From Vermamoeba vermiformis (Eukaryota > Tubulinea > Echinamoebida), in the NCBI GenBank assembly GCA_045837725.1, contig JBEWZL010000084.1, positions 513,737-577,736 on the forward strand: a stretch of 64,000 nt of DNA, given 5' to 3'. Both the position numbers and the translations under genes were made by a program. The notes under the pieces were generated by a model. It saw only the letters and a program-made list of their open reading frames with translations, was not told where the DNA came from and made no database searches. Below are positions 1 to 11,438 of the stretch, one piece after another. The stretch's first letter is position 1; every line of letters starts with the position of its first letter.

Positions 1-12
1 AATTGAACCTAG
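1..12 (-). repeat. tRNA/SINE-like B box at window edge
   Basis: The reverse complement of the first bases reads AGGTTCAATT, close to the T-arm/B-box consensus GGTTCRANTCC. The window edge cuts it off. A similar string occurs at 688-698, so both may be remnants of a tRNA-derived SINE. No full cloverleaf is visible. Confidence 0.25.
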
Positions 13-664
13 GGCAACCACATCCCGTCCGCCATGGACCACACGTCCGCCGACCATACATCAGATAGTACGAAGTTTTTAATAAGATTTCTATATGCCA
101 TGTTTGAGGTTAAGCATATCTCTCCATATAAAAAGGTTTGCCACCATGCTGGACAAAGTTACAACAAAAGTATGAATGATGCAAAAATTTTTGGACAGTT
201 AGGTGACCGTGAATTCTAGCCAAAGTTCAGTGGAGTGCATAAAATACGTATATTTGTGTTGTACCAAGTATGTGCTGATGGATGGGTTCATACTTAATGC
301 TGAAAATTTACAATTGCTGTCACTACAATATCTTTGACGATTACCCATATTTTCTTGTTATATAGTGATAGTTCTAGGTATTTCTAAAGTTTATATTGCA
401 GCGCATAGAACAAAGTTCTGGTACTGAAGTTCTTTGCAGAACAATGACATTTTCAGCCTACAGTCCAAAGCCTCCTGATGCCAATGGAGGTCAGCCAGGC
501 CGAGTTGGCCAGTGTGGCAGGCCAAGAATTTGTGGCCAGTCCGGCCGGCCAGCTATGTATGTATGGTACAAGGCGCCAAATGGTGTATCTGTACATATGG
601 GGCATTAATATACATATTACTGCGCATTGGCTAATAACAAATCACTTGTAACGACATTCAGAAA

Positions 665-705
665 AATAAAAAAATGGCAGACAGCAGGAATTGAACCTGG
701 GACTC
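665..705 (-). repeat. tRNA-like 3' half (SINE remnant)
   Basis: On the minus strand the segment contains CCCAGGTTCAATTCCTG, a T-arm with a four-pair stem (CAGG/CCTG) around a seven-base TTCAATT loop. It is followed by an acceptor-like TGTCTGCCA. I could not find a matching 5' acceptor half upstream, so a functional tRNA gene is unlikely. A decayed tRNA-derived SINE is the better reading. Confidence 0.3.
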
Positions 706-1193
706 AGATTTTTTCTAAGTCCAATAAATAAAAAACCCGTGCAGTACAAAGATCTTATGGTGTGTCTGTACTGGGATTTAACACACCTGCTACAGCAGAA
801 TAGTTACACTTGTCTGCATCTTGTGAAACTGATTGCCCACCCTGGATGATGTTCTGCATTGCAGTTTTGAATGGAGGGATTTGGATTACGCTGAGGCCTA
901 ACATTGCTGACGCCAGAATCCTCCTTAGGTCTGGGCATTAATGACATCAACCAGGTGGGTGTTATCTGTCCTGGCAAGTATATGGAGAGGTTGCAACTTC
1001 TTTTTTCTTTGGGGCCATAATGACTGAGTTACCAATATGCAATTATGACCCCTCTACCTAGATAATGTGTGAATAAAAATTATTGTTACCCTGGGGAACC
1101 TGGGACTTCTGCATGGTTATTATTACTTATTTTGTAGTCAACTCCCAGGAACTGAGGCGTTTTTACAACAAATTGCAACCCTTTATGCTAACG

Positions 1194-2707
1194 TTACATT
1201 TTGAATAGCTCCGTCATGCTGACACGAATAAATGGTCTTGAATAAGCAGGAACGACATTGCCCTTGCTGTCCACAGGCGAGGCATATGCCAGGTACAGTT
1301 CATTAGCAGCATAGTCAAATATGGCAATTTGTGCATCGCCAGTTTGAGCTCCAGCAGTGATGTACTGGATGGTGTTGAGGGGCGTGTACTCGCCGTAGAA
1401 TTGCGACATCAAGTCTCCCATGCACGGGTTGTGCGAGGGCTGCACGTGACGATCCAGATAGAGCAGACCAGGAAAGACGGGGTGTCCTGGATAGGCCTTG
1501 GTGTTGCGGTCATTGTGCACTTGCACATCATCAGGGCTGTAGCCCACAATCTTGAACTGTTGCGTGTCAGTCCAGTCACCGAGTCCGATCCAAATCGAGC
1601 ACGTTCTCGCCGCTGAAGCAATGCGCGAGAGGGCGTTGTCGATGTCGCTGTCGTACTGCAAGATGTCGCGCAACAAGAAGTGCCAGGGCACGCCTGCGCG
1701 GTGTTTGGTGCCGTTGTACTGCAGCCAGACCTGTCGCTGGTTAGTCATTTGACACGTGTCACTGTGCTATATTTAGCCGCACCTTTTCGCAGACTCCCAT
1801 GGGGGCACTCGAGTAGCCAGTGATGGCACCAATGAACCCCGCAAATGACGCGGTGGAGAAGGCGTGTCCGTAGCCAGTCTTGGGGTGATAGACCGTGAGC
1901 ACGGGGAACTGTTGGAAGGGACTGTGCGGCAGTATGAGTATAGTACAGCGGTGTATATAGACAGTCACACTTACCCGTGCACTTCCCAATCGAGTGCGCG
2001 CAGTTGCAGCAAAGTGCCGTTCTTGATCGCAGGACCCCATGCGCCGTACATGCTGCACGCTGCTTGAATCAACTCGGGCAACATCTGCACGCGCACGAGT
2101 TCCATGTAGTCGATCTGTGCGCCATCGGAAATACCGCGCAACTCCTCGAAAAAGTGCGCGGGGGTGTAGGGCTTGGTCATCCAATAGGTGAGTTCAAGTG
2201 CTGCGTACACACCTGGGGCCACGCAGAATGCATTAGTATCTAGATCCGAACTTTCAACAGAAAAAGAGGTGGAACAAGTCTTTAAACAATTTATCAACAA
2301 GATTAATAATGATATCTATATAGGCTATCTAATGCATACGTACCTCCCTCTTCAATAGCTTTGCGAATAAAGTCTGGCAAGTCATCCAAGTACTTGTCAA
2401 GCTGTTTATACGCGTAGTCGTAGAATTGATCCACGAGCTTGTGGATTTGATCTTGCAACAGTACGCCATATGCATAGCCCATCTCGTAGTCTGTGCCGTA
2501 AACATGCACCACGCTGATGGGCGGATCCACGGAGTCTACGACGGTTAACTTGCCATTGGCTATCTGTTTGACGAGCTTGGGTGTAGCGAGACTAGGGAAC
2601 TGCATATTAGGCACACCCGCACAGCTCTTGGGGATCTGCGCTTCAACGAGCCAGAGAGAGGCCCACACGAGCACTGCAGCGATGACTATGGCACGCATCA
2701 CTATCAA
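1194..2707 (-). CDS. Secreted acid-ceramidase-like NTN hydrolase (dcd1-type)
   Basis: Four exons join cleanly in frame: 2707-2344, 2212-1975, 1921-1783 and 1736-1194, giving about 427 residues (424 if the second Met at 2698 starts). The N-terminus is a signal peptide (MRAIVIAAVLVWASLWLVEA). A conserved HVYGTDYEMGYAYG block lies near residue 70. The candidate autoproteolytic nucleophile is the Cys of AACSMYGAWGP, followed by the LRALDW block typical of acid ceramidase and peptidase C45 relatives. This resembles the lysosomal or secreted acid-ceramidase-like proteins of Dictyostelium (dcd1A/B). Ceramide or another amide lipid is the inferred substrate. The fold call is firmer than the substrate. 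Confidence 0.8.
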
Positions 2708-2998
2708 CTAGCTGTGTAATCAGTAGTGTATAGTAGCAATGATATATATATAATAAGAGAGCTGTGTTGCCTCTGTGACTGCACTGATTGCTATTGACAC
2801 GCAGAGGTGATTGATGTTGCACACACGTGACTCGCACGAACACCACGAGGAACATAAACAACACTTGTCTTTATTCGCACTATAATGATGCATCTATCGC
2901 AACTAAATATGACCCTTCGCACTACTCTTCAAAGCCCGTGTTCTCTCTCTGCACATCCGCGAGTAATTTACTGCACAGTGCCTTCACCGCCACAGAGC

Positions 2999-5900
2999 CT
3001 ATAAATAGCTCGATATTAATACGCAATCATTGAAGGCAATGGTGGTGTTACCGCGCTGTTTTCCGAGCAACAGATGTGGCACCAATACCGCGCAGAGCTG
3101 TGGGTGCGTGGTGCGTTGTTGTTGCAGGTGCGCGAGTGATCGAACACTGGGCTGCAGTGCACTCAACAGCTGCGCTCGATCTGCACTCAACTCGCGACTC
3201 CACAGCTCAACCAGCTCTGTCCTCTGCACCGTGGGGATTAACAAAGTACGCGTAAGGAACGATGCTTGTAGTATGGCGATACTCACCTGTGCCTCGCGAC
3301 AGAACTGCAACAAGGTGCACACGACGGACACGCGCGCAGCAAAGTCGTGCAGCTCGTTGTAGATCAGCAGCACGTGTCGCGTGTAGGCCGTGCTCTCTGC
3401 AGTGCCATCAGCTGTGCTCGCAACATAATGTGTTGATAAGACACCACTTACCTCGTGCTGCAAGCTGTGCAAAGAAGGAGAGTGCCAGTGCAGCGAGTGA
3501 CGCATCGGTGTGCAGCAGTTGTCGTGCGAGTGACGGCAGCACAAGCTCGTGTTTGATGAGACGATGCAAGGCCAGTGCACTCAACACACGCATCGCTGTC
3601 AGCTGCACGCTGAGGGGCTGTGCGTCGCTGATGCTGTGCGCGAGTGCCGTGAGCAGTGGCGCAGTGTCACGCGGATACTGCACCAAGAGATCACCGTAGA
3701 TGACTGCACAACGACTGTTAGTACTAACTGCGCGGCACTACCATATGGGCTGTGGTGTTACCGAGCACTTCAGCAGTCCAGTCACCTTGCGCACTCATCT
3801 CGTGCAGTAGTGGCAAGTAGTGCTGAGTGAGCTGCACTCAAAGCAGTGAGCTGGCATGGCATGCAATACAAGTGGACTTACCGCGAGACTGGTGGCCATC
3901 ATTCGACCCAGTGCGAGCAGTGCTGCACGACGCAGCGGTGCATAGGCTGTGCAGCATTAACACACCCGTGTTGGCCATCAATGCAACATCACACTTACGC
4001 GACACCACGCACTCTGCCACCAATGGCACATAGCGAGCAAAAAACCCATCGGAGCTTGTCAAGCCTTCAATCGCGTGCGTGACTCGCTCCTCAATCACGT
4101 GCCTTCGAGTGAGCTCATCTGCACACAGCGTTAGTACTGCCACCACAGTGCCCACCGTACCTTTGTAGTCCTGTTCTCGCACCGCAGACTCAATGACGCG
4201 CGTGATGTAACTCGTCGCATGTGTCATCAGCTCGCCCGTAAACTCCACGAATCGACACATCTGAGCACGCATTAGTGGCACCCACACAGCACAGCACTCA
4301 CCTGCGCGATGGAGGAGGACTCGCAGTGCCTCAGTGTCTCTTCGTACAGCTGCAAGAGCATGGCTCCACGTGCTACAGGCCCGTCGCGCAGTGTGTACAA
4401 GAGTCGCACGCTCGCTCGCACATTGCCCAGCTTGATGAGGGCCAACAAGTACTCGTCGCAGAACTCCTCGATTGCTGCATGTGGTGCGCGTGTTGAGTTG
4501 TGTGCCAGTACCTAGTGCACGTGAATAGAGTCGCACGATGAGAGGTCATACGCACCTGCAGCGCAAAGTTGTTGATGCGCTGAAAATAGTCCAGCTGTGA
4601 CTCGTTCAGTGAACGGCTCTGTGCCTGCAACGCGAACTCCTCCAAGTACTGCACGAGTGGCGCGATGAACGGCGCTGATTCGCAGGTGTGACTCAGATGC
4701 GCGAGCACTGCAACAATGGCATTAACGACAGCACAAGCATGACACATGTGGATCAAGTATCACTACCAATGATAGCCCCCAGTCTCAGCGCAGAGGACTG
4801 TGATTGTTGCACAGTGTGGCGACGCACATCGTGTTGCTCCAACAGCGCGCAAAATGACTGCAAGTGTCGCGTAGGCTCAAAGAACACTGCAAACAACGTG
4901 CTGAGCAATTCGCGCACCGATCTGTCGTGTTCACGCATCATGTGGGCGATCATCTGTTCAAACAGCTCGAGTTCATGGGTATTCAATCTGCACAATGGAA
5001 TCAGCGCATATCAGGACGTGACTGCTTACCGAGCAGCGAGCAGCGACAGACTGACTGCAGCGTACAGGGCGAATTCAGACTCGCCGGGAAATCGCAGCGC
5101 ACTGGCAATAATGCGCGACACACTGCTGCCCAGCGTATCGTCGTTGAATGCAAAGCACGGCAGCAAGTGATGCAGCTCCACCATAACATCGGCACACATG
5201 AGCTGTTCGATGGCGCGCACCAAGTCTTTGGACCACTTCTCCGAGGCTGGATGCACATTCAACATGCGATACAACTGTGGCATGGCGCGCTCGTAGAAGA
5301 CAGCAGTGTATTCAGCATCAGCTCTGATTGACATGTGAGTGATGTGCTGCGTCACAGACTGCTCACCTATCACGCATGTCGTGCAGTCGGTGCAGCGATT
5401 TGACAGCTTGCAGCCGTACTGCCTTGCTGTCGTCATGGAGAGCTGCAGTCACCACGCACTGCACGGTGTTAGTGCCAGCAGTGCAGATCAGAGGACGTAC
5501 CAATCTGTCAGCGAATGATGCAGCATCGTGTGCAACAGCTGCACTCACTGTCCGTGTACGAATGTGCGCATCAGCGTCGTGTGCGAGTGTCACCACGAAC
5601 GACCAATCATGTGCGAGTGCCAGCAACACATCGACCAAGACACGACGAGTGGGACTGGCTGCGGTGCTGTAGATTGCCAACAGGTCTGCAGTGAACAGCG
5701 CCACTGCACGTCTATCTCGTTCACAACACTCTTTCACGAATGCCATCAAGCGAGTGGCACTGTCTTTGCGGTTCTTTTTAGCTGTGCGATCACCATGCTT
5801 CAGTGCAGCGACAATGTGGTGCAAGAACTGCAGTCCCCACGCACGATGCAACTGCATTACTTTGTCGAAGAACACGACGAGCACTGCGCTGACCTGCGGC

Positions 5901-6418
5901 TTGTCCATCAGTAGTTGTACCAGCATTGTGCGGTGTGTGCGAGCAACGGACTCGTCTGGCAGCTCAGTGCCGCACTGCAGCATGGTGCACAGGAGCTCTG
6001 CCGTGCCCGTGAGCAGTGCATTGGATGGCTTGGCTGCAGCGCTGATCAGTGCCACGACTGCAGGTTGCAAGTAGCGGTGCACTTCATCGCCCTCGCACTG
6101 CTTCAACACGCCGTGCCACTGCTCCACACACTGGACACACACTGCGCGCCATCGATCGTGCAGCGTCTGATCAGTACGCGCGGTGAGCAGTGCCATGAAC
6201 AGATTGCGCGACAGAAACAGCGCAGCACGGCGTGTCGTTAGTGAGTGCAAAGCTATGCCATTGAGACGCAACAAGATGTCGCTACACTGGCGCGCGTCGA
6301 AGTTCGATTGCTTCGCGACGTGTTGTACGAGCTGATAAACTCTTGTAAAGCCTATGCCTGACTGCAAGAACTCCTTGTCGATCAACTGAGGCTTCAACGT
6401 ACTGAAATTGCCCTGCAA
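2999..6418 (-). CDS. NCAPD3: Condensin-II complex subunit D3-like HEAT protein
   Basis: A long minus-strand gene with about nine short introns, so roughly 950 residues against about 1500 in human NCAPD3. The first large exon (6418 to about 5375) and the C-terminal exons match D-type condensin in order. These include a VRILLQHI-like helix pair, the block PTRRVLVDVLLALAHD (D3: PHRVFTLDVVLALLEL), the HEAT pair DDSKAVRLQAVKSLHRLHD, and a C-terminal block with SLAALALSFFAQLAARG (condensin: RIADLARLFFHELSKKG). The subsequent VVCTLLQFCREAQ helix is more D3- than D2-like. Condensin II compacts chromosomes with SMC2/SMC4. The 5' end is uncertain: 6418 is a splice-acceptor context, and a plausible upstream ATG lies at 6542, or an ATG-CAA mini-exon near 6462. 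Divergent from LIN52. Confidence 0.7.
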
Positions 6419-6732
6419 AATGATGTTAGCCGGTACCAGGTTATGTATCGCTCAACTTGCATCGGATGCGGCACTGTTCAACCAGCTGGCGTCGGGAAAT
6501 TCATCGAGTGATACGAGGGGAGAATCAATACATTGACTCATACTTGCGCTGTTGTGGTGTACAGTGTGCGTCGAGAATGAAAATGATGCGAAAAGACCAC
6601 GGCGGTACACGATTGAGCTGTCAGTACACGACTGAAATTCCCCGTTCAGAATTGCTTTTTGGCGCCCTTGTCCAGCTGTGGTATTTAAATATTTAAGTTC
6701 GCAATCAAAGCGTCAACAATTAATTGATATTG
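6419..6732. promoter_or_regulatory. Bidirectional promoter with E2F-type site
   Basis: This is the divergent spacer between the condensin-II D3 gene and LIN52; it may include the first condensin exon at its left end. TTTGGCGC at 6659-6666 is an exact match to the E2F/DP consensus TTTSSCGC and sits inside a GGCGCC palindrome. A TATA-like GTATTTAAATATTTAAG run at about 6682-6698 lies roughly 40 bases before the LIN52 ATG. Confidence 0.5.
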
Positions 6733-7156
6733 ATGAGTGAAACGCAAACTCGCTCGTTGTTATTATCGACTGAAGATCTGGAGCTCGATCTAATTGATGA
6801 GCCCAATCAGTTAACAGCGGAGGTAAGTCAACTTAATACAATACCATCAATTACAACACTACCTAACGTAAATTATAATATAGGAGTTAAAAAAGAATAA
6901 CGAAGTAGAGCGGATTTTACAAGGTAAAGTACTCACAGCGTGATCTGGGCCTTCATTTAACGCCGTACCTGCAGTGCTGCTTTCACTGCCAAATAACGAG
7001 CAGTGGGCAAAAATCAAACATTTGGAAGACTGGGCTTACGATCTGGGGCTCAACGAAGGCACGTAGTCGAACAATGTCGTATAATCACTGTAGTTATTAA
7101 TAAATAATACACTAGGACGTGAGATGGATCGCGGCAAAGCACTTAAAATATTGTAA
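6733..7156 (+). CDS. LIN52: LIN52, DREAM/MuvB complex subunit
   Basis: A four-exon small gene: 6733-6822, 6884-6923, 6975-7058 and 7116-7156, 84 residues in all, with every junction in frame. The N-terminus is acidic and hydrophobic. The C-terminal half matches the LIN52 signature: KIKHLEDWAYDLGLNEG joined to REMDRGKALKIL, against human VRGLQNLAYQLGLDES-REMTRGKFLNIL. LIN52 binds LIN9 and the pocket protein in the MuvB core and helps repress or activate cell-cycle genes. The last intron uses a GC donor (AAG|GCACGT) with a TAG acceptor. Without that splice the frame would stop early and lose the conserved REM..RGK block, so the GC-AG intron is probably real. The N-terminal S/T region is where the DYRK site of animal LIN52 would lie; I cannot assign it. 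Confidence 0.88.
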
Positions 7157-7264
7157 ATAGAATGGATGTAGTAAAGCTTCAGTCAATATTTTCCGTACAG
7201 GTTTCACTGCCTAGTCACTACAACTGAACACGCATTTATTAGTACGTGCACTAGTATACGCCTA

Positions 7265-8528
7265 TTATTTCTTCGCTTTCTTAGCTGCGCGCGGCTCCTC
7301 CTCGCTGGTGGCAGGTACATCCGATGGCGCGGGTGGTTCCACGCCATTGGAGTTGCCACGCTTGCGTTTGCCGAGACCCTTCTTCAAGTCCTTGTTGGTA
7401 GGCATCTTGTCGATCTCTTGCTGCGGCACGTACACGCGACCCAGCTGTTCGGTCAGCTCGTTGTCGCGCTTGTTCTTCTTCTTGCGCGCTTCCAAGGCAC
7501 GAGGCTTGCGATTAGCTTCGCGGCGCAGATCTTCGCTCGCAAACTGAGTGCGGCGCACAGTGAGGTCCATGCGCGGTCCCATCTCTTCTAGCTCCACGCG
7601 CGGTATCTGTGCACAGCGAGTTAGCGTGACAGGTGTCAAACAGAGGGGTGCGCAGTCGACTTACTTTAGTGCCCGACTTCTTCAACTTGATGCGGTAGTG
7701 TCGGAACAGAATGGTCTTGTCGTCGTTAGCGGTCAATATAATCACGTGATCGAGGCCTTGCAAGTTGATCTGATCCACTTGTTGGCCGCGGAAGAAGTCA
7801 ACAAACACATTGCCAATCGTTTTCATGTCTTCACTCGTGTTGAATGCCTCGCCGCTCAATACAAAGCAGGGCTTGCTGCCTGAAGCTGATTTCTCAACTG
7901 TAAAGCTCGACAATGGCGCGTAATTAGACACCTCAAACTGCACCAGATCCAGCATGTGGTGGTTGTATAATCGCCCAATCGTGAGATCATTGGGTCTCTT
8001 CTTAGTGTGATTAGCGATTGCCACTAAAGGGCAGTCTCTCAAATAGCAAAGTCTTTCGACGGGGGTTGGATCGTTCATTACATCTCCGTAGTTAACGCGG
8101 TTATTAGGATTATCGTCCTCTCTCGATTTTAATTTCTTTAATAAAATGGCTTCTGGCTTCTTTAACAGGTACTGCAAGGACAAAATTAGTTGATCCGTTT
8201 CTGAATCGCATCCTTTTTTTTTTAATAATACCGAATAAATCTATTTAAACGGTACTATTATTATTAAAAATACTATCAATGTTTTAATCGTTCAGATACA
8301 GAAATTAGAGAACTTACCAGATCTTTCAACAGCCCGTTAACAACATCTGAAGTTTTGTGAGCACGCAGGAAAATGGCCTTCTTAGTGTCTTCAATTAATT
8401 GGGGCTCTCTTTTTTCCAAAATACGCTTGCCGCGTCTAGTTTTGGGCTTTCTACAAGGGAATTCGTTAGCCGTTTCAAGCAGGCCGCAGAAATATTACAC
8501 CTTACCGTAAAATACCTTGCGCAGACAT
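7265..8528 (-). CDS. RPF2: Ribosome production factor 2 (Brix domain)
   Basis: Four exons: 8528-8506, 8450-8318, 8171-7665 and 7606-7265, giving 334 residues (human 306). It starts MSAQGILR and continues KPKTRRGKRILEKREPQL, the conserved RPF2 N-terminus. The Brix domain follows, with NHTKKRPNDLTIGRLY, FVDFFRGQQV, and RHYRIKLKKSGTK joined to IPRVELEEMGPRMDL, all typical of RPF2. The tail is Lys/Arg-rich (KKGLGKRKRG; AAKKAKK), as expected for a nucleolar protein. RPF2 with RRS1 docks the 5S RNP (5S rRNA, uL5, uL18) on the pre-60S particle. Confidence 0.95.
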
Positions 8529-9422
8529 GTTAATCAGATTAAGCCAGTAACACAATAAAAAAACACTTTTGGATCGGTGAGATCGCGATCCAAAAACTGA
8601 ATAAACTTTATAAAAACGAGGGATTTTCGTGTCAGTTTCAGAAAAGAAACAGCGTAAGAGCTCGCGAACGTAGTGAGATGCACGCACAAGCCAAATTCGC
8701 TTAAAATCAGCCTAATTGAGACCTAGAAGTCACCATTCATTCAGGTCGAATGGTGTTATTGTCGATTTTTGTTTTTCTCAACCCATACGATAGTTTATTT
8801 TGATAAACGATGTATATTATTATATCGTCATGTAAATGGTATATTCAAATGCAATTGAATAATATGGTTGAATTATTAACCCGGATGTAGATTTTGTTTG
8901 TGGATGAGTGATTATGTTCCTATTACTTCTCAACATGTTATTGTTTATTATTTCATTTGTTATTGTAATTGTTTGTTTGTGTTTACGTTAATTAATTTCG
9001 TTCGTTCGAACGAATCTCCTCTCTGAGTCCACTTTCAGTAAACGAACTAAGGTATTTATCTTCAAGACGCTACGTAACGTAGTCGATTGCTGCGCAACGT
9101 TTTATCGCTGCGAATATTGGTGAACTCAAGGCGGAAAACTCGCTGCGTGAGCTCATCAAACTCGCTCTGATTGGTCAAAAATATTCTCGAGTGAACTCAC
9201 TGCCAATTTTTGGTTGGTATTTAAATTCTCGCACAGCCCATTTGAATTCACTGAAGATTCATCGCTCGCTGAAACAACACGGAAGCGAATACCGAAATAT
9301 TGGTAAATATCTTAGCGGCTAAATTCATTAACACTGAACTCATCCTTCTTTGGCCAGAGGGTTCTGACTTTTAATTGGTACCAAGCCACCTTCTCACCAT
9401 CTAAGTCCGGCTCCCTCTTCCA
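8529..9422. promoter_or_regulatory. Intergenic/promoter region of the PAS-domain gene
   Basis: No gene is seen. The stretch carries a perfect 14-base palindrome TTCGTTCGAACGAA at 9001-9014, an inverted CCAAT box (GATTGG) near 9170, and a TATA-like GGTATTTAAATTC near 9212-9224, about 200 bases before the ATG at 9423. The last 100 bases are probably 5' UTR. Confidence 0.4.
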
Positions 9423-11240
9423 ATGTTACACCAACAACAATTTTCTCTACCCACCGGTATCGGGCTTCTCGAAGAGAAGAAAGAAACAAAGCCCGAGCTT
9501 ATGATCAGCACACGACCTGAAATCCGCAAGGGTTGTGTTTGGGAAGTACAGCTGCGCTTCAGTGCCGATATAATCAAGAAGCATGGTCTGAAACAAATAT
9601 ACATTGAAAAGCCAAAGAACTCTGCTGCCAAGGAAGTCGCATATCTTTGCCTCAAGGTCCGATCCAAGCTCATCACGCCACGTCGCGAGCTTGCTTTCCG
9701 AAAAGTTGCAGAGATTGAGAATGACACAGAATTCCTCGAGCTCAACGAGTTTGGTGTCATCACACTCAAGGTGCGCTTCACTCAACGACCTCGCGCCGTG
9801 TTCCACAAGCACGCAGATGTGATGATCTTGATGGTCAACTTGAAGAACAGCCGCACCGACCAGTCTATCACCTACGATGAGCACGAACTTATTTTTAGAG
9901 GCGGCACTGGCAGTCAACACTCCGCTGACAATCGCAAGAGGATGTGGACCACCACTGACAACGTTGCATCCAACGAACAACAACAGCAGTACATGCAACA
10001 AAACAGCGCACAATCTAACTCCTTCATGGACCCTCCTTCATCGGGTCTCGACTCGGAGGTGCTGAATGCCGCAGAGCTCGTGACTGATTTCTTGACTGGT
10101 CAGTCGAGTGGTCTGATGCAAGGCCATCCGTTCCAGTCCGTCAACTCGCTCATTGCCTCACCGACCCTCGGTGGCATGTCTCTCACTTCAGGACTCGACG
10201 ACTTGACGCCTCCTTCACTGGCCTCCATGGACACGCTGTGCAACTCGTTCTTGTCGAACACACCGAGCTCGATCGCAAGTCTGACGGGCAGCAGTGCGTC
10301 ATCGAACTCCTTCTTGTCCGCCAACACCAACATCACCACCAGCTCTGCAGCCTTCTTGTCCTCAAACATGTCTGCACAAATGAGCGACAGTTCTGCCTTT
10401 GGACTCGATGCCTCAGATCTGCTCAACCCCTCGCGCTCTTTCTTCTCCTCGGGCACACTGCTCGACTGTCCTTCAGACACCTTTGCGCCCCTGCCCTCCA
10501 CTGCACCGTCCATGTTCTCGTCCAGTCACTCGACGACCTCCTCGTCCTCGTCTGCCTCGCTCAGTGCCACTGCCTTGCCTGCCCTCACACCGTCCTCCAA
10601 CAAGTTCACGGTCGTGTTTGACAAGCGACGCGGTGCCTGCACGCGATGCAAGACTGAGTGCGAGGTGTATCAAGGCACTGGTGGCTCGTGCAACAACTGT
10701 GGCTGCTTCCCGGCCATGCACCTCGATGTGGACAAGCCCGCACACGAACAGATGTGCAAGAAGCGCAAGCACGATGCGGTGGAAGAGGACGAGACGAGCG
10801 AGTCTGACACTGATCAAGCTGTGCCCCCGATGAAGCGACGCAAGTACATCTTGGAGACCGAGTTCTATCAGAAGCTGTTCTTCAAGAGCATTGCCTTCAT
10901 GACCCTCGATGAGCTCGCCTCGCTGTGCAACAACGCCCCCATTCCCCTGTTCGTGAAGGACGAGAACAGCGTCTACAAGTACGTTAACACCTCGTTCTGC
11001 AACTTCATCTTGGACACGGTGCGCAAAGACAACATTGTCAACAAGCGCACCAATCAAGTGCTCTCGGGACACGAGGCCGATGAGGTCGTCAAGATGGACA
11101 AATACCTCATGACACGCGAGGGCAAGATCATGACCTTCAACGTTGCGGTCAATCGTCAAGAGTACCGCGTGATCAAATTGTATACTAGACTGCGTGACGG
11201 CATGAAAGTAGTCGTTGGTGCTGTCGTCTCGTCACTGTAA
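9423..11240 (+). CDS. PAS-domain nuclear protein with Cys cluster, probable transcription factor
   Basis: One uninterrupted 605-residue frame, unusual beside its intron-rich neighbours. Residues about 25-160 form a beta-rich region that I do not recognise (core VWEVQLRFSADI...LITPRREL...VITLKVRF). Residues about 185-400 are Ser/Thr-rich low complexity and resemble an activation region. Around 405-435 lies a Cys cluster, C-x2-C-x3-C ... C-x2-C-x-C (GACTRCKTECEVY and SCNNCGCFPAMH), which may bind zinc. Two basic stretches follow (KKRKHD and KRRK). The C-terminal 120 residues are a PAS fold (PIPLFVKDENSVYKYVNTSF). The layout suggests a DNA-associated sensor or regulator. The DNA-binding part is inference. 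Confidence 0.65.
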   Translation: MLHQQQFSLPTGIGLLEEKKETKPELMISTRPEIRKGCVWEVQLRFSADIIKKHGLKQIYIEKPKNSAAKEVAYLCLKVRSKLITPRRELAFRKVAEIENDTEFLELNEFGVITLKVRFTQRPRAVFHKHADVMILMVNLKNSRTDQSITYDEHELIFRGGTGSQHSADNRKRMWTTTDNVASNEQQQQYMQQNSAQSNSFMDPPSSGLDSEVLNAAELVTDFLTGQSSGLMQGHPFQSVNSLIASPTLGGMSLTSGLDDLTPPSLASMDTLCNSFLSNTPSSIASLTGSSASSNSFLSANTNITTSSAAFLSSNMSAQMSDSSAFGLDASDLLNPSRSFFSSGTLLDCPSDTFAPLPSTAPSMFSSSHSTTSSSSSASLSATALPALTPSSNKFTVVFDKRRGACTRCKTECEVYQGTGGSCNNCGCFPAMHLDVDKPAHEQMCKKRKHDAVEEDETSESDTDQAVPPMKRRKYILETEFYQKLFFKSIAFMTLDELASLCNNAPIPLFVKDENSVYKYVNTSFCNFILDTVRKDNIVNKRTNQVLSGHEADEVVKMDKYLMTREGKIMTFNVAVNRQEYRVIKLYTRLRDGMKVVVGAVVSSL

Positions 11241-11438
11241 ATTTTGTAACCAACACCCCCTTGTACATATACACTGTAAATAGTAAAATTGCGACCAAAA
11301 TTTTGATGAAGCTTTTGGTCTTTTAACAACAATAAGCTAGAGTTCTTTGGATAAAGACCAGTTCGGCATCTAAGGCAACTCGAGTTTATTAACAAAAAAA
11401 ATGATAATTATACACAGCGGTTTTTATATACAAAAAAG

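Larger units (their letters stand above)
1..1193. other. Intergenic, no supported gene
   Basis: No open frame here has a start context, splice structure or family signature that I can support. The stretch is AT-rich. Its only recognisable features are two minus-strand Pol III B-box-like sequences, at the extreme left edge and near 690, listed separately. Confidence 0.6.

Noticed and set aside
34-608. Two short open frames (34-219 and 396-608) as genes
   Set aside because: No family features, no supporting splice structure, and composition is not coding-like.
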